A DNA stretch of 64,000 bases from Ramlibacter algicola (GTDB lineage: Bacteria; Pseudomonadota; Gammaproteobacteria; Burkholderiales; Burkholderiaceae_C): positions 2,294,001-2,358,000 of the forward strand of contig NZ_JAEDAO010000001.1 in NCBI RefSeq assembly GCF_016641735.1, written 5' to 3'. Position 1 is the stretch's first letter. Each line of letters begins with the position of its first letter. This document shows positions 1 through 9,108 of this stretch, piece after piece. The position numbers and the translations under genes were made by a program. Below the pieces are notes generated by a model. It ran no database searches. It had not been told where the DNA came from and worked only from the letters and a program-made list of their open reading frames with translations.

Positions 1-816
1 ACGCGCTACGCGCTCGCCGAGGGCATGGCACTGCACGAGCAGGACATCGTCGAGACGGCGCCCGGCGCGTTCGCGCAGCTGGAACTGCCCGGCGGCGTCC
101 TTGTGGGCCTCGGCGAATCGACGCGGCTGATGCTGCGGCCGCGGCTCGCGAAGGGAAAGGGCGCGACCCCGCTCTACCTGCTCCAGGGTTGGGTGAAGGC
201 CAGCAGCACTGGCGGGTTCGGCTACGCCAGTCCCGCCTTCGAGATCGCGACGCAGGCGGGCACCAGCGTCGTGCGCCTCGCAGGCGCGCAGTACGAGGTG
301 TTCCTCGAGAGCGGCGGCGGGAAGCTGACAGCGCGCGACGGTCCGCCGGCGGTGCTGCAACTGGCCGGCGGCGACTTCGTGCAGCGCCGCGAGGGCGCCA
401 CGCCGGCGGTGGCGCGGCGTGCCACGCCCGAGTTCCTGGCCCGCGTGCCGCGCCAGTTCCGCGATCGCCTGCCCGCTCGCGGCGAGCAGCTGGCGCGGCG
501 GAACGTCGTGGCCAAGCCGCTCGGCGAGATCGCCTACAACGACGTCGCGCCGTGGTTGCGCACCGAACCGGCGATGCGCCTGCAACTGCTGCCGCTGTGG
601 CGCGCGCGGGCCGCCGACCTGGCCTTCCGCGCCGGCGCCAAGGCCGACCTCGCGCAGCACCCGGAATGGGAACCGTACGCGGACCCGGAAGGCTATGCGC
701 GCCGGCTGGCGGAAGAGGCCGAGCGCCGTCGGGCGCGCGAGGCGGCGCGGCAGGCCGCCCGGGCCGCCGCGGCCGCCAGCGCAGCCGCCGCCAACGCGGC
801 GGGCAAGCAACCATGA
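1..816 (+). CDS. FecR-like domain protein, 5' end outside window
   Basis: The frame is open from base 1, so the gene begins before the window; the first internal ATG is at 25. The N-terminal part resembles a FecR-type domain (a run like GD-I-T-P-A-A-L-LPGG-V-LG-S-LML), a fold often periplasmic and linked to surface signalling or envelope proteins. The C-terminal tail is rich in Arg, Glu and Ala and looks like an alpha-helical stretch. It lies 58 bases upstream of the DUF3365-HAMP gene and on the same strand as the T6SS phosphorylation genes, so it probably belongs to that unit. The exact role is not known; a signal peptide cannot be judged because the N-terminus is missing. Confidence 0.7.
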   Translation, partial: TRYALAEGMALHEQDIVETAPGAFAQLELPGGVLVGLGESTRLMLRPRLAKGKGATPLYLLQGWVKASSTGGFGYASPAFEIATQAGTSVVRLAGAQYEVFLESGGGKLTARDGPPAVLQLAGGDFVQRREGATPAVARRATPEFLARVPRQFRDRLPARGEQLARRNVVAKPLGEIAYNDVAPWLRTEPAMRLQLLPLWRARAADLAFRAGAKADLAQHPEWEPYADPEGYARRLAEEAERRRAREAARQAARAAAAASAAAANAAGKQP

Positions 817-874
817 ACCATGCGGCCGCCTGCCGCAACGCAGTGACTCGGACAGCCAAGCTGGGAGAACCGTC

Positions 875-1756
875 GTGCGCCTCTTGCTCAAGTTCAACCT
901 GATCTTCCTGGTCGTCTTCGTCGCGGGCCTGCTGGGCGCCGCCAAGGTGTCGCATGACCTGCTGCAGAGGAACGCCAAGCAGGAAGTGCTGGACCACGCC
1001 CGCCTGACGATGGAGAAGGCGTCGGCGATCCGCAGCTACACCAACGACCAGATCCGGCCGTTGCTGGAGACGCAGATGAAGTACACGTTCCTGCCGCAGA
1101 CGGTGCCCGCCTACTCGGCCACCGAGGTGCTGGCCACGCTGTCGAAGACCTTTCCCGACTACACCTACAAGGAAGCGACCCTGAACCCGACCAACCCGCG
1201 CGACCGCGCGGTGGACTGGGAGGCCGACATCGTCAACCGGTTCCGCACCCAGGCCGACCAGAAGGAGTTCGTCGGCGAGCGCGAGTCCGGCACCGGCCGC
1301 GCGCTGTACATCGCGCGCCCCCTGCGCATCACCAATGGCGCCTGCCTCACGTGCCACAGCACCGTGGAAGCGGCGCCGCGCACGCTGATCGACAAGTACG
1401 GGTCGGCCGGCGGCTTCGGCTGGCAGATGAACGAGGTGATCGGCGCGCAGGTCGTCTCGGTGCCGATGTCGGTGCCGCTGGCGCGCGCCGACGAGGCCTT
1501 CAAGGTGTTCATGGCGTCGCTGGTCGGGATCTTCGTGGCCGTCGCCGCGGCGCTGAACGTGATGCTGTACCTGCTGGTGGTCCGCCCGGTGACCAAGCTG
1601 TCCACGCTGGCCAACCGCGTCAGCCTGGGCGAGCTCGATGCGCCGCCGTTCCCCGCCTCCAGCCGCGACGAGATCGGCACGCTCTCGCGTTCGCTCACGC
1701 GCATGCGCAACAGCCTCGACCAGGCCATGAAGATGCTGGAGCCCGAGGCTGCATGA
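875..1756 (+). CDS. DUF3365 haem-binding sensor-like membrane protein with HAMP domain
   Basis: The GTG start at 875 follows a GGGAGA ribosome site, giving 293 residues. There is a membrane helix at about 6-23, a periplasmic DUF3365 (Tll0287-like) region, a c-type haem motif C157-L-T-C160-H161, a second helix at about 211-236 and a HAMP-like region at about 237-288. No kinase, cyclase or methyl-accepting domain follows the HAMP, so any signal must pass to a partner. The family is thought to sense redox state or small ligands through haem. The stop codon overlaps the start of the downstream kinase gene (ATGA), so the kinase is the likely partner (inference). Confidence 0.75.
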   Translation: MRLLLKFNLIFLVVFVAGLLGAAKVSHDLLQRNAKQEVLDHARLTMEKASAIRSYTNDQIRPLLETQMKYTFLPQTVPAYSATEVLATLSKTFPDYTYKEATLNPTNPRDRAVDWEADIVNRFRTQADQKEFVGERESGTGRALYIARPLRITNGACLTCHSTVEAAPRTLIDKYGSAGGFGWQMNEVIGAQVVSVPMSVPLARADEAFKVFMASLVGIFVAVAAALNVMLYLLVVRPVTKLSTLANRVSLGELDAPPFPASSRDEIGTLSRSLTRMRNSLDQAMKMLEPEAA

Positions 1757-3243
1757 CGCGCATGCCCGCACCCATCCCATCGCGCATCGGCTCGTACCTG
1801 GTCCGGGGCGTGGTCGGCTCGGGCGCGATGGGCATCGTCTACCTGGCGCACGACCCGGCCATCGACCGGCCCGTCGTGGTCAAGACCATCCACCGCCGCC
1901 TGCTGGAGGGCGGCGACGACGAAGCGGGCGTGACGGCCCGTTTCCGGATCGAGGCGCAGGCCGCGGGGCGGCTCACGCACCGCAACATCGTGCCCGTCTA
2001 CCAGTTCGGCGAGGACGACGACTGCGCCTACATCGTCATGGAGTACGTCGCCGGCCGGAACCTGCGCGACTACATCCAGGCGCCCCGGAAGCTCCAGTTG
2101 CCGCACGTGCTGTGCCTGATGCTGCAGCTGCTGGACGGCCTGCACTACGCGCACGAGCACGGTGTCGTGCACCGCGACATCAAGCCCGCGAACCTGCTCG
2201 TGGCCACGGACGGGCGCCTGAAGATCACCGACTTCGGCATCGCGCGCACCGAATCGTCGACGCTCACCCGCGGCAACTTCGTGGTCGGCTCGCCGGGGTA
2301 CATCGCCCCCGAGCAGTACACCGACCGCAGCGTCGACCGGCGCGCGGACGTCTTCTCCTCGGGCGTGCTGCTGTACCAGATGCTGAGCGGCACGACGCCC
2401 TTCGCGGGCACCGACGAAGCCATCATGTACAAGATCGTCTACGAGCCGCACAAGCCGCTGGGCGAAGCGGTCGACGACGCCAGCCTGCTGCCGTTCGATG
2501 CCGTGCTCGACCGCGCACTGGCCAAGGACCCGGCGCAGCGCTTTCCCACGGCGTGGGCCATGCGGTCGGCACTGCTCGAGCTCGCGGGCGCCGACGTGCC
2601 GGACGTGCTGCCCGCGGACGTCGTGCTCGCGCCGAAGGTCGAGGGGCTGCAGGCGCCTCCTTCTCCGGCGCCGTCCCGTGACGCGGTTGGCAGCGCAGGT
2701 TCGCTGTCGCAGCCCGCGTCCACGCAGCCGCCCGTGCCGCGCTCGCAGCCGGGCACCGGCCAGTCGATCCCGGTGCCGACGGGATGGGACAGCGAGGTCC
2801 TCGCCGAGGTCGAACGCGAACTGGCGCAGCACGTCGGTCCGGTGGCCCGCGTGCTGGTGCGCCGCGCCGCGCGTGGGGCAACTTCGGTCGCCGCGGTGCG
2901 TCATGCCGTCGCCAGCGCCATTCCCGAATCCGCCGCCCGCGAGCGGTTCCTGGCCAAGGCCGGCCCCGCGCGCACCGGGACGGTCCCGGCCGCAGGCAGC
3001 CGCTTCCAGCCGACGGCACCGGGGCTCGACGTGCCCAGCGGGCGCCCGATGCGCGATGGCGACGTCGACAAGGCCGCCGCGACGCTGCTGCCATCGCTGG
3101 GACCGATCGCCCGCGTGGTCGCCAGGCGGTGCGCCGCCCAGGCGCAGACGCGCGAGCAGTTCGTCGCCCGCGTGGTGGAACAACTCGCGCCCACGGTCGA
3201 CGCCCGCCGCGTGCAGGACGACCTCTGGCGCGTCCTCGGCTAG
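1753..3243 (+). CDS. Ser/Thr protein kinase, PpkA/Stk type, of T6SS cluster
   Basis: This 496-residue Hanks-type kinase has a glycine loop GSGAMG at 22-27, catalytic Lys44, HRD at 140-142 with Lys145, and DFG at 160-162, so it should be active. After a Pro/Ser-rich linker (about 295-345) come two copies of a roughly 60-residue helical unit (about 347-402 and 437-496), each with the pattern L-GP-AR-V-RR. There is no transmembrane helix and no von Willebrand domain, unlike Pseudomonas PpkA. The start ATG overlaps the stop of the haem protein gene. With the FHA protein and PP2C phosphatase that follow, it forms a threonine-phosphorylation switch of the kind that controls T6SS assembly in other bacteria. 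Confidence 0.9.
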   Translation: MTRMPAPIPSRIGSYLVRGVVGSGAMGIVYLAHDPAIDRPVVVKTIHRRLLEGGDDEAGVTARFRIEAQAAGRLTHRNIVPVYQFGEDDDCAYIVMEYVAGRNLRDYIQAPRKLQLPHVLCLMLQLLDGLHYAHEHGVVHRDIKPANLLVATDGRLKITDFGIARTESSTLTRGNFVVGSPGYIAPEQYTDRSVDRRADVFSSGVLLYQMLSGTTPFAGTDEAIMYKIVYEPHKPLGEAVDDASLLPFDAVLDRALAKDPAQRFPTAWAMRSALLELAGADVPDVLPADVVLAPKVEGLQAPPSPAPSRDAVGSAGSLSQPASTQPPVPRSQPGTGQSIPVPTGWDSEVLAEVERELAQHVGPVARVLVRRAARGATSVAAVRHAVASAIPESAARERFLAKAGPARTGTVPAAGSRFQPTAPGLDVPSGRPMRDGDVDKAAATLLPSLGPIARVVARRCAAQAQTREQFVARVVEQLAPTVDARRVQDDLWRVLG

Positions 3244-3249
3244 TGCGAG

Positions 3250-4515
3250 GTGCCCGTGATCGCACTGCGCGTCACCCGCCGCCCCGGCGCCAGCGACCCC
3301 GATGCGGCCGCGCTCGCGCTGCCGCCCGAGGGCCTCACCATCGGGCGTTCCGACGAGTGCGGCCTGGTGCTGGCCGACCCGCTGCGGCTGGTGTCGCGCC
3401 AGCACGCGAAAGTGGACCCGGACGGCGTCGGCGCGCGCGTCCGCTGCCTGAGCGGCAACACGCCGCTGTGGGTGAACGACGCCGAGCTCGAGCCGGGCAA
3501 CGAACGGGCCTTGCAGGTGGGCGACCAGCTGCGCATCGGCCGCTTCGAACTCCTGGTGGAGCCCGTGGCGACGCCAGCGGCAGCGGCGGGGCGCTCGCGC
3601 CTGGACCGTTGGTTCGACCTGGACGATGCCCCCGACCTGCTCGGCGGCGAAGCGCTGGACACCGCCGTCGTCGCGGCACCGGAGGCGCCCACCAGCGCCG
3701 TCGTGTCGTGGCAGTCCGCCGGGCACGCCGTCGGCAGCACCGTCGCCGCCGCGCCCGCTGCGACGATGGACGTGGCACCTGTCGCTGCCGAAGCCGCACC
3801 GCCTGCCGCATCACCTACTCCGCGCGTCGCGCGCGCTGCAGCGCCGACACCTCGCAAACCCGCCCGCCGCCCCACCGAACTGCCCGTCGACGTGCAGGAC
3901 CTCGCCACCGCCTTCGCCCGCGGCGCCGGGCTGCGCCCCGACGCCGCGGCTCTCACGCCGGAATGGATGGAGCACATCGGCGCGCTGTTGCGCGCGACAG
4001 CGGAGGGAACGCTCGCGCTGCTGCAAAGCCGGGCCGTCACCAAGCGCCACATGCGGGCCGAGGGGACGCACATCGAGCCGCGCCAGAACAACCCGCTGAA
4101 GTTCTCGCCCGACGCCACCGAGGCGCTCACCCGCATGTTGCAGCGCGACGCCACCCCGGGCTTCCTCGAGCCGGTGGCGGCGCTCCAGGACGCGCACCGC
4201 GACCTGCTGGTCCACCAGGTGGCGATGGTGGCCGGCATGCGCGCGGCGGTGTTCGAGCTGTTCTCGCGGCTGGGCCCGGACGCCGCCGAGAGCGCCGAGG
4301 GGCCCGCGCGCGGAGCCGACCGCGTGCGGCTGCTGCGCGAAGCCGCGCTCTGGCGGCGCCACTGCCTGCAGCACGCCGAGTTGCTGGAGCACCTGGACGA
4401 CGACTTCGAGGCCATCTTCGGGCGCGAATTCCTGCGCGCGTACCAGGCCCAATCATCGGCCGGGGGTGAGACCCCGGTCGCACCCCCGGAGGCCCCGTGG
4501 CAGGGTCTCCGCTGA
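3250..4515 (+). CDS. tagH: T6SS-associated FHA-domain protein (TagH/Fha-like)
   Basis: The FHA domain lies at about 25-104, with the phosphothreonine-binding signatures GRS (32-34) and SRQH (49-52). An Ala/Pro-rich linker follows, then a C-terminal domain (about 215-410) that matches the conserved C-terminal part of T6SS FHA proteins (features such as RQNNPLKF and the ending DDFEAIFGREFLRAY). In known systems the FHA domain binds a phosphorylated threonine made by PpkA. The GTG start at 3250 is 6 bases after the kinase stop; a second GTG at 3256 is possible. The gene overlaps the phosphatase start by 19 bases. Confidence 0.9.
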   Translation: MPVIALRVTRRPGASDPDAAALALPPEGLTIGRSDECGLVLADPLRLVSRQHAKVDPDGVGARVRCLSGNTPLWVNDAELEPGNERALQVGDQLRIGRFELLVEPVATPAAAAGRSRLDRWFDLDDAPDLLGGEALDTAVVAAPEAPTSAVVSWQSAGHAVGSTVAAAPAATMDVAPVAAEAAPPAASPTPRVARAAAPTPRKPARRPTELPVDVQDLATAFARGAGLRPDAAALTPEWMEHIGALLRATAEGTLALLQSRAVTKRHMRAEGTHIEPRQNNPLKFSPDATEALTRMLQRDATPGFLEPVAALQDAHRDLLVHQVAMVAGMRAAVFELFSRLGPDAAESAEGPARGADRVRLLREAALWRRHCLQHAELLEHLDDDFEAIFGREFLRAYQAQSSAGGETPVAPPEAPWQGLR

Positions 4516-5237
4516 CCGTCTCGCTGGCCGCGCTGTCCGAGACCGGGCAGCGCCCGTGCAACGAGGATGCGTTCGGCTACTGGCAGGGCGCCGGCACGCT
4601 GGTGGCGGTCCTGTGCGACGGGGCGGGCGGGCACGGCGGCGGCCAGACCGCAGCGCGCGCCGCCGTGACGCATGTGCTCGAAGCCTTCGTGCCGCGCCCG
4701 GAGGTCAGCGCGCGTGCGTTGCGGCGCCTGGTCGACGGCGCCAACGACACCGTCGTGGCCCGGCAGGTGGCCGGCACGCCGACCACCGACATGCGGACCA
4801 CCATCGTGGTGCTGCTGCTGGACCTGCGCCTGGGGGTCGCGCTCTGGGCCCATGCCGGCGACTCGCGCCTGTACCGCTGGCGCGAGGCGCGGCTGCTCGG
4901 GCACACGCGCGACCAGAGCCTCGAGCGGCGCCTGCTCGACGCCGGCCTCGATCCCGCCGGCGCGGCCCGGTGGCAGCTGACGTCGGCGCTCGGATCGCGC
5001 GAGGGCTTCGAGCTGGACGTCGTTGAGGCGCCGCAGGTGCTTGCACCGGGCGATGCGCTGCTGCTGTGCAGCGATGGCTTGTGGTCCGCCCTGGACGAGA
5101 CGACGTTGGCCCGCAGCCTCGTCGGCTGCACCGATGCCGACACGTGGCTCGGCCGCCTGCAGGCCGGCGTGCAACGGGCCGCGCGCAGCGACCAGGACAA
5201 CTACTCCGCGCTGGCGGTCTGGTGCGCGGCCGCCTAG
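4497..5237 (+). CDS. pppA: PP2C-family Ser/Thr phosphatase of T6SS cluster (PppA-like)
   Basis: This 246-residue PPM/PP2C phosphatase has the metal-binding aspartates in place: NED near residue 24, CDGAGGHGGG around 41, AGDSRLYRW around 123, CSDGLW around 197 and a final SDQDNYS. The GTG start lies inside the end of tagH, which suggests coupled translation. The likely job is to reverse phosphorylation by the neighbouring kinase. The gene ends tail to tail with tagF on the other strand, and the two stop codons overlap by a few bases, leaving no room for a separate terminator. Confidence 0.9.
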   Translation: MAGSPLTVSLAALSETGQRPCNEDAFGYWQGAGTLVAVLCDGAGGHGGGQTAARAAVTHVLEAFVPRPEVSARALRRLVDGANDTVVARQVAGTPTTDMRTTIVVLLLDLRLGVALWAHAGDSRLYRWREARLLGHTRDQSLERRLLDAGLDPAGAARWQLTSALGSREGFELDVVEAPQVLAPGDALLLCSDGLWSALDETTLARSLVGCTDADTWLGRLQAGVQRAARSDQDNYSALAVWCAAA

Positions 5238-5812
5238 GGCGGGGATTCCTGCAGGGCAAGCAGCTGCAGCAGCAGCGCCGCCTCCGGTGGCCACGCCGAC
5301 GCAACCGGTGCCGCATCCGGCGGCGCCGACAGCGGCCACCAGAGGCTGCACGGCGGTGCGGGCCAGGCGTCCGGTGCGAAGTCCGTCGCAGGGAAGGGCG
5401 GCAGGGCGGCGATTGCGGCCTCGAGCGCCTCCGGCCCTTGCTCCACCGCGTTGCGCAGCGATGCCAGGCGTGCAGCGCCGTGGGCCGGCGACGCCGGCAC
5501 CGGCAAGCGTTCGGCCAGCGTCAGCGGAAAGGCGCGCCCGACGCGATCACGCGACGCCAGGACGATGCCGCACCAGGCCTCGTCGGGCGAAGGCAGCGCG
5601 AGGTAGCGCCACGGCGCGAAGCCGGCCAGGCGTTCGCGCCAGTCGCCGCCGTCCGGCAGCGACGCCGCGAGCGCCAGGCCGCGCTGCAGCCAGCCGTCCC
5701 ACTCGCCGCGCCAGCGTGGCGGCAAGCCGCGGCCCAGGAAGTCGCCGCGCGTGGGCAGCTTCCCGTACCAGCCCACGCGGCGCGCTGCCTTCACCATCGC
5801 GGCTGCGGGCAC
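5234..5812 (-). CDS. tagF: T6SS-associated protein TagF
   Basis: The protein begins near a VGWYGKLPTRGDFLGRGLP motif, the hallmark of TagF, and has the expected length for a stand-alone TagF (187-192 residues). TagF acts as a post-translational repressor or modulator of T6SS, in some species through the FHA protein. Two starts are possible: ATG at 5812, which overlaps the tssM end by 22 bases, and ATG at 5797, which overlaps it by 7. It is the last gene of the minus-strand tssJ-tssL-tssM-tagF unit. Confidence 0.9.
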   Translation of the reverse strand: MPAAAMVKAARRVGWYGKLPTRGDFLGRGLPPRWRGEWDGWLQRGLALAASLPDGGDWRERLAGFAPWRYLALPSPDEAWCGIVLASRDRVGRAFPLTLAERLPVPASPAHGAARLASLRNAVEQGPEALEAAIAALPPFPATDFAPDAWPAPPCSLWWPLSAPPDAAPVASAWPPEAALLLQLLALQESPP

Positions 5813-8800
5813 CGGAAGCGCGCCAGGTCCCGCAGGGTCCAGATGTCGGCATCGGGCGCGCCGGCCGCCGTGGCTTCGACGCGCAACGTGCGCGTGTCGA
5901 CGGTGAAGGCCAGCCGGGGCGGCGCGCCACGCTGCCCCTCCCAGTCGCCGCGTAGCAGCAGCCGCACCCAGGCGAACGGGCCTTCATGGAGTTCGGCGCC
6001 GACGCCGGCGGGCCCGGGCGGCAGGATGCGCATCAGCACCTTCTGCGTCGACGCCGGCCCCGGCCACGCCAGGTCCCGCGCGCGCACCGGGCCGTTCTCG
6101 TAGCGCAGCAACTGGCCGTCGACGTCGATGCTGAACTGCAGCAGCTCGTCGTCCATGCGCAGCGGCGTCAGGCGCAGCTTCAACGCCGGCAGCGGCGCGC
6201 CGCCCGGGAAGAACAGCGCGCCGATCGCCGCCGCTTGCTCGAACGCGGCGGGCAGTGCGGCGTCGGCGCCGCGCGCCTTCCATGGACGGGCCGAGGTGTC
6301 CGCGCGCGTGGCCAGGTGGTGACGCCGGAACTCGTCGAACAGGCCGCCGGGACCGAACAGGCGCGCGAAATCCGGCGGCGGCATGTCGCGCGCCGGCGGC
6401 GGTGCGAACGGGAAGCGCTCGCGCGTCAGCGCCATGCAGGCCTGCGCGAGATCCGCCAGCGCCGCATCGAAGCCCGCCTTGGGCCCGCCGCGCGCGCGCA
6501 GCCACGTGCCGAGGTCGGCATGCACGCGGCGCAACGCGGGCGGCGCCGCGGCCGCCTCGCTGCGCAGCGCTGCATCGAGCTCGGCGTCCCCGCTGCCGCG
6601 CTGCCTGCTCGCCAGCGCATGCAGGCGGTCCATCGCGCGCGGTCCGGGCCCTGCCGCGTAGTCGCCCAGTGCGCCGAAACGCAGTCGCAGCGCGCGATCG
6701 AATTCGCCGCCCGCCGCGTCGCCCGCCGGCGCGCTCGCGCTGAATTCGTCGGCGAGGCGCGTGAACAGCCGGCGTAGCGGAGAGTCGGGCGCCGTGGGGT
6801 CGACGGCCTCGCGCGCGGTCCCGTCCGCGTCGCCATTCGAGGCCAGCCCGAGGCCTTCGAGCTGGCGTGACCAGGCCGCGATCACGCGCTGCGCATGCCG
6901 CTTGCCGACCTGGGCGGCGATGTCGTCGCGCCAGGCGCGGTCGGTCCGCAGCCGCTTCGTCTCGGCGCCGGCGTCGGCCAGCGCCCAGTCGGCCTCGTTC
7001 GCGAGCTCGTCGAGCGTCGGCCCGAGCGCCGGCAGCAGGTTGCGACGCCAGTCGATCGCCGTCGCGTGCGCGGGCATCGGCCCCGCGCCCGACGGCGCGA
7101 ACAGCAGCGGACCGGCAGGCCCGAGCCGTGCGGGCAGGTCCTGCGGCGGCTCCGTGTCCACCACCCGCTGCAGCAGGCGCTCGTGCACGCGCTGCGCCAG
7201 CGGCAGCGCGGCCAGCGCGGTCCGCGCGGCGCGCACGCCTTCGTCGTCGGGCTGCATCGCCTCGGGCAGCCCGTTGCGCTCGAGCAGCGCGTCGACGTGG
7301 CGCGCCCATTCGGCCTGCTCGCCCGCGCCGCCGGACCGGGCCAGGGCCTGCGCGGCCCACCGGCGCAGGTCGGCGCGCACCAGCCGCTGCGGGCTGGTGA
7401 GCATCAGCGCGACGCGCAGGGCCTCGTAGCGCGCGGCGCTGTCCTGCGCCTCACGCAGGTCGCGCCGCAACCGCTCCACCAGCAGCGGCGCCAGGCTGCG
7501 ATCGAGCATCTCGCGGTAGGCCTGCTCCGAGGAGCGCGCCAGCCGCGGCCCCTGGAACAGCCCGAAGCCGAAGCCGGCCGCGGGCTGGTCGGGATCGATG
7601 CCGTCGTTGGCGGCCAGGCGCTGCAGCAGCGCATAGAGCGGCAGCACCTGCTCCAGGCTCGCCGACTGCAGCGAGCCGGCGCGCCGGGCCATCTGCTGCA
7701 CGCGCGCCTGCACCGCATCGACATAGTCCATGTTGCGCCGGTAGCTCTGCCACGAGATCGCGCAGGCCGCGATGAGCGCAACGCCCGCGACACTCGCGGC
7801 GCCCAAGGCCATGCGGCGACGCCAGCGCAGCCGCTGCAACCGTTGCCCCGCCAGCGGCGCCTCGGCGATGACCAGCCGGCGCAGCACGTCGGCGAGGAAG
7901 AAGGACTTGCCGCTGGCATCGGGGCGGGGCAGGGGCTGCAGCGCCAGGCCGTGGCTGCGCGCGAGCTCGCCGATGACGCGATCGATCGGGTTGCCTTCCT
8001 GCGTTCCGCTCGTCATCGCGATCGCTCGCAGGCGCTGTGCCGGCGCGGTGGCGATGCCGGCGAACGCCTGTCGCACGAACGATTCCAGTGGTGCCAGCAT
8101 CGCGTCGAACTGCGCCGCGAACGCATAGACCGGCAGCCGGCGCTGCGCCGTGCGCTCCTGCTGCAGCGCCTCGGGACGCCGCCGTGCCAGGCGCAGCGAC
8201 AGGTCGGCCAGCCGTGGCGCGAGGTCCGCGGGCACGCCGGCGGCGTCGGCGTCGAACACCACGCCCCACAGCTGTTCGCGCTGCGCGGCGTCCAGGTCGC
8301 CGAAGGTTTCCACGAAGCCGGCGAGCAGGTCGGCCTTGGTCACCAGCAGGTAGATCGGGAACGCCAGGTCCAGCTCGCGGCGCAACTCCTCCAGCCGCGC
8401 GGCCACCGCGTCGGCCTGGCGCGCGAGCTCCGGGCCGCCCTGCAGCAGGTCGGGCACGCTGACCGTCACGATCACGCCGTTGACGGGCTGCACCGGGCGG
8501 TGCCGGCGCAGAAGGGCCATGAAGCGTCGCCACTCCCCGGCATCGGCGGTGGCGTCGCTGTCCTGGGTCGTGTAGCGCCCGGCAGTGTCGATGAACACGG
8601 CGTCCTCGCTGAACCACCAGTCGCAATGGCGCGTGCCGCCGATGCCCGCCAGCGGGTCTCGACCGAGCCGCCCGGCGAGCGGGAAGCGCAGGCCCGAGTG
8701 CAGCAGCGCCGTCGTCTTGCCTGCGCCGGGCGCGCCGAGGATCAGGTACCAGGGCAGTTGCTGCACTTGCCGGCGCGCCTGCCACCAGCCGCGCGGGCCC

Positions 8801-9108
8801 TGCACCTGGACGCCCTGCCGCAGCATCGCGATCGCCTGGCGGAACCGCTCGCCCAGGTCGGCGCCGCCATCGCCCGCCTCCAGGCTGTCGAGCAGGCGCG
8901 CATTGCGGCGGCGGGCCACCAGCGCCCGCAGCGCGCGCACCGCGAACACCAGGACGATGGCGGCCAGCAGCAAGGCCACGCGCGCGCGCGTATCGTCGAA
9001 CGGATGCCAGGCACGCCAGGCGAGCAGCGGTGTCGCGAACCACAGCAAGGCCGCCGCCGCGCCGATGTTCACCGCGCGTTGCACGAGGAGGCGGGGCGGG
9101 GCCGTCAT
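5791..9108 (-). CDS. tssM: T6SS inner-membrane complex protein TssM (IcmF)
   Basis: The 1105-residue protein has two N-terminal membrane helices (about 15-32 and 44-62), a cytoplasmic NTPase-like domain with Walker A GAPGAGKT at 125-132 and a DTAGRY Walker B-like run, a third helix near 430-450 and a long periplasmic region. This matches TssM/IcmF. In T6SS, TssM spans the envelope and links TssL to TssJ. Its ATG start overlaps the tssL stop (ATGA), showing close coupling. The Walker A motif is intact, which is not the case in every TssM. Confidence 0.95.
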   Translation of the reverse strand: MTAPPRLLVQRAVNIGAAAALLWFATPLLAWRAWHPFDDTRARVALLLAAIVLVFAVRALRALVARRRNARLLDSLEAGDGGADLGERFRQAIAMLRQGVQVQGPRGWWQARRQVQQLPWYLILGAPGAGKTTALLHSGLRFPLAGRLGRDPLAGIGGTRHCDWWFSEDAVFIDTAGRYTTQDSDATADAGEWRRFMALLRRHRPVQPVNGVIVTVSVPDLLQGGPELARQADAVAARLEELRRELDLAFPIYLLVTKADLLAGFVETFGDLDAAQREQLWGVVFDADAAGVPADLAPRLADLSLRLARRRPEALQQERTAQRRLPVYAFAAQFDAMLAPLESFVRQAFAGIATAPAQRLRAIAMTSGTQEGNPIDRVIGELARSHGLALQPLPRPDASGKSFFLADVLRRLVIAEAPLAGQRLQRLRWRRRMALGAASVAGVALIAACAISWQSYRRNMDYVDAVQARVQQMARRAGSLQSASLEQVLPLYALLQRLAANDGIDPDQPAAGFGFGLFQGPRLARSSEQAYREMLDRSLAPLLVERLRRDLREAQDSAARYEALRVALMLTSPQRLVRADLRRWAAQALARSGGAGEQAEWARHVDALLERNGLPEAMQPDDEGVRAARTALAALPLAQRVHERLLQRVVDTEPPQDLPARLGPAGPLLFAPSGAGPMPAHATAIDWRRNLLPALGPTLDELANEADWALADAGAETKRLRTDRAWRDDIAAQVGKRHAQRVIAAWSRQLEGLGLASNGDADGTAREAVDPTAPDSPLRRLFTRLADEFSASAPAGDAAGGEFDRALRLRFGALGDYAAGPGPRAMDRLHALASRQRGSGDAELDAALRSEAAAAPPALRRVHADLGTWLRARGGPKAGFDAALADLAQACMALTRERFPFAPPPARDMPPPDFARLFGPGGLFDEFRRHHLATRADTSARPWKARGADAALPAAFEQAAAIGALFFPGGAPLPALKLRLTPLRMDDELLQFSIDVDGQLLRYENGPVRARDLAWPGPASTQKVLMRILPPGPAGVGAELHEGPFAWVRLLLRGDWEGQRGAPPRLAFTVDTRTLRVEATAAGAPDADIWTLRDLARFRCPQPRW

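Noticed and set aside
189..902. Plus-strand frame overlapping the FecR-like gene
   Set aside because: Arg-rich shadow product; the true downstream gene starts at GTG 875 in another frame with a good ribosome site.
1165..3726. Long minus-strand open frame of over 800 codons opposite the T6SS kinase and FHA genes
   Set aside because: Its product is low-complexity Arg/Gly/Ala/His sequence without any domain, and the plus strand holds three clear families. It is an effect of high GC content.
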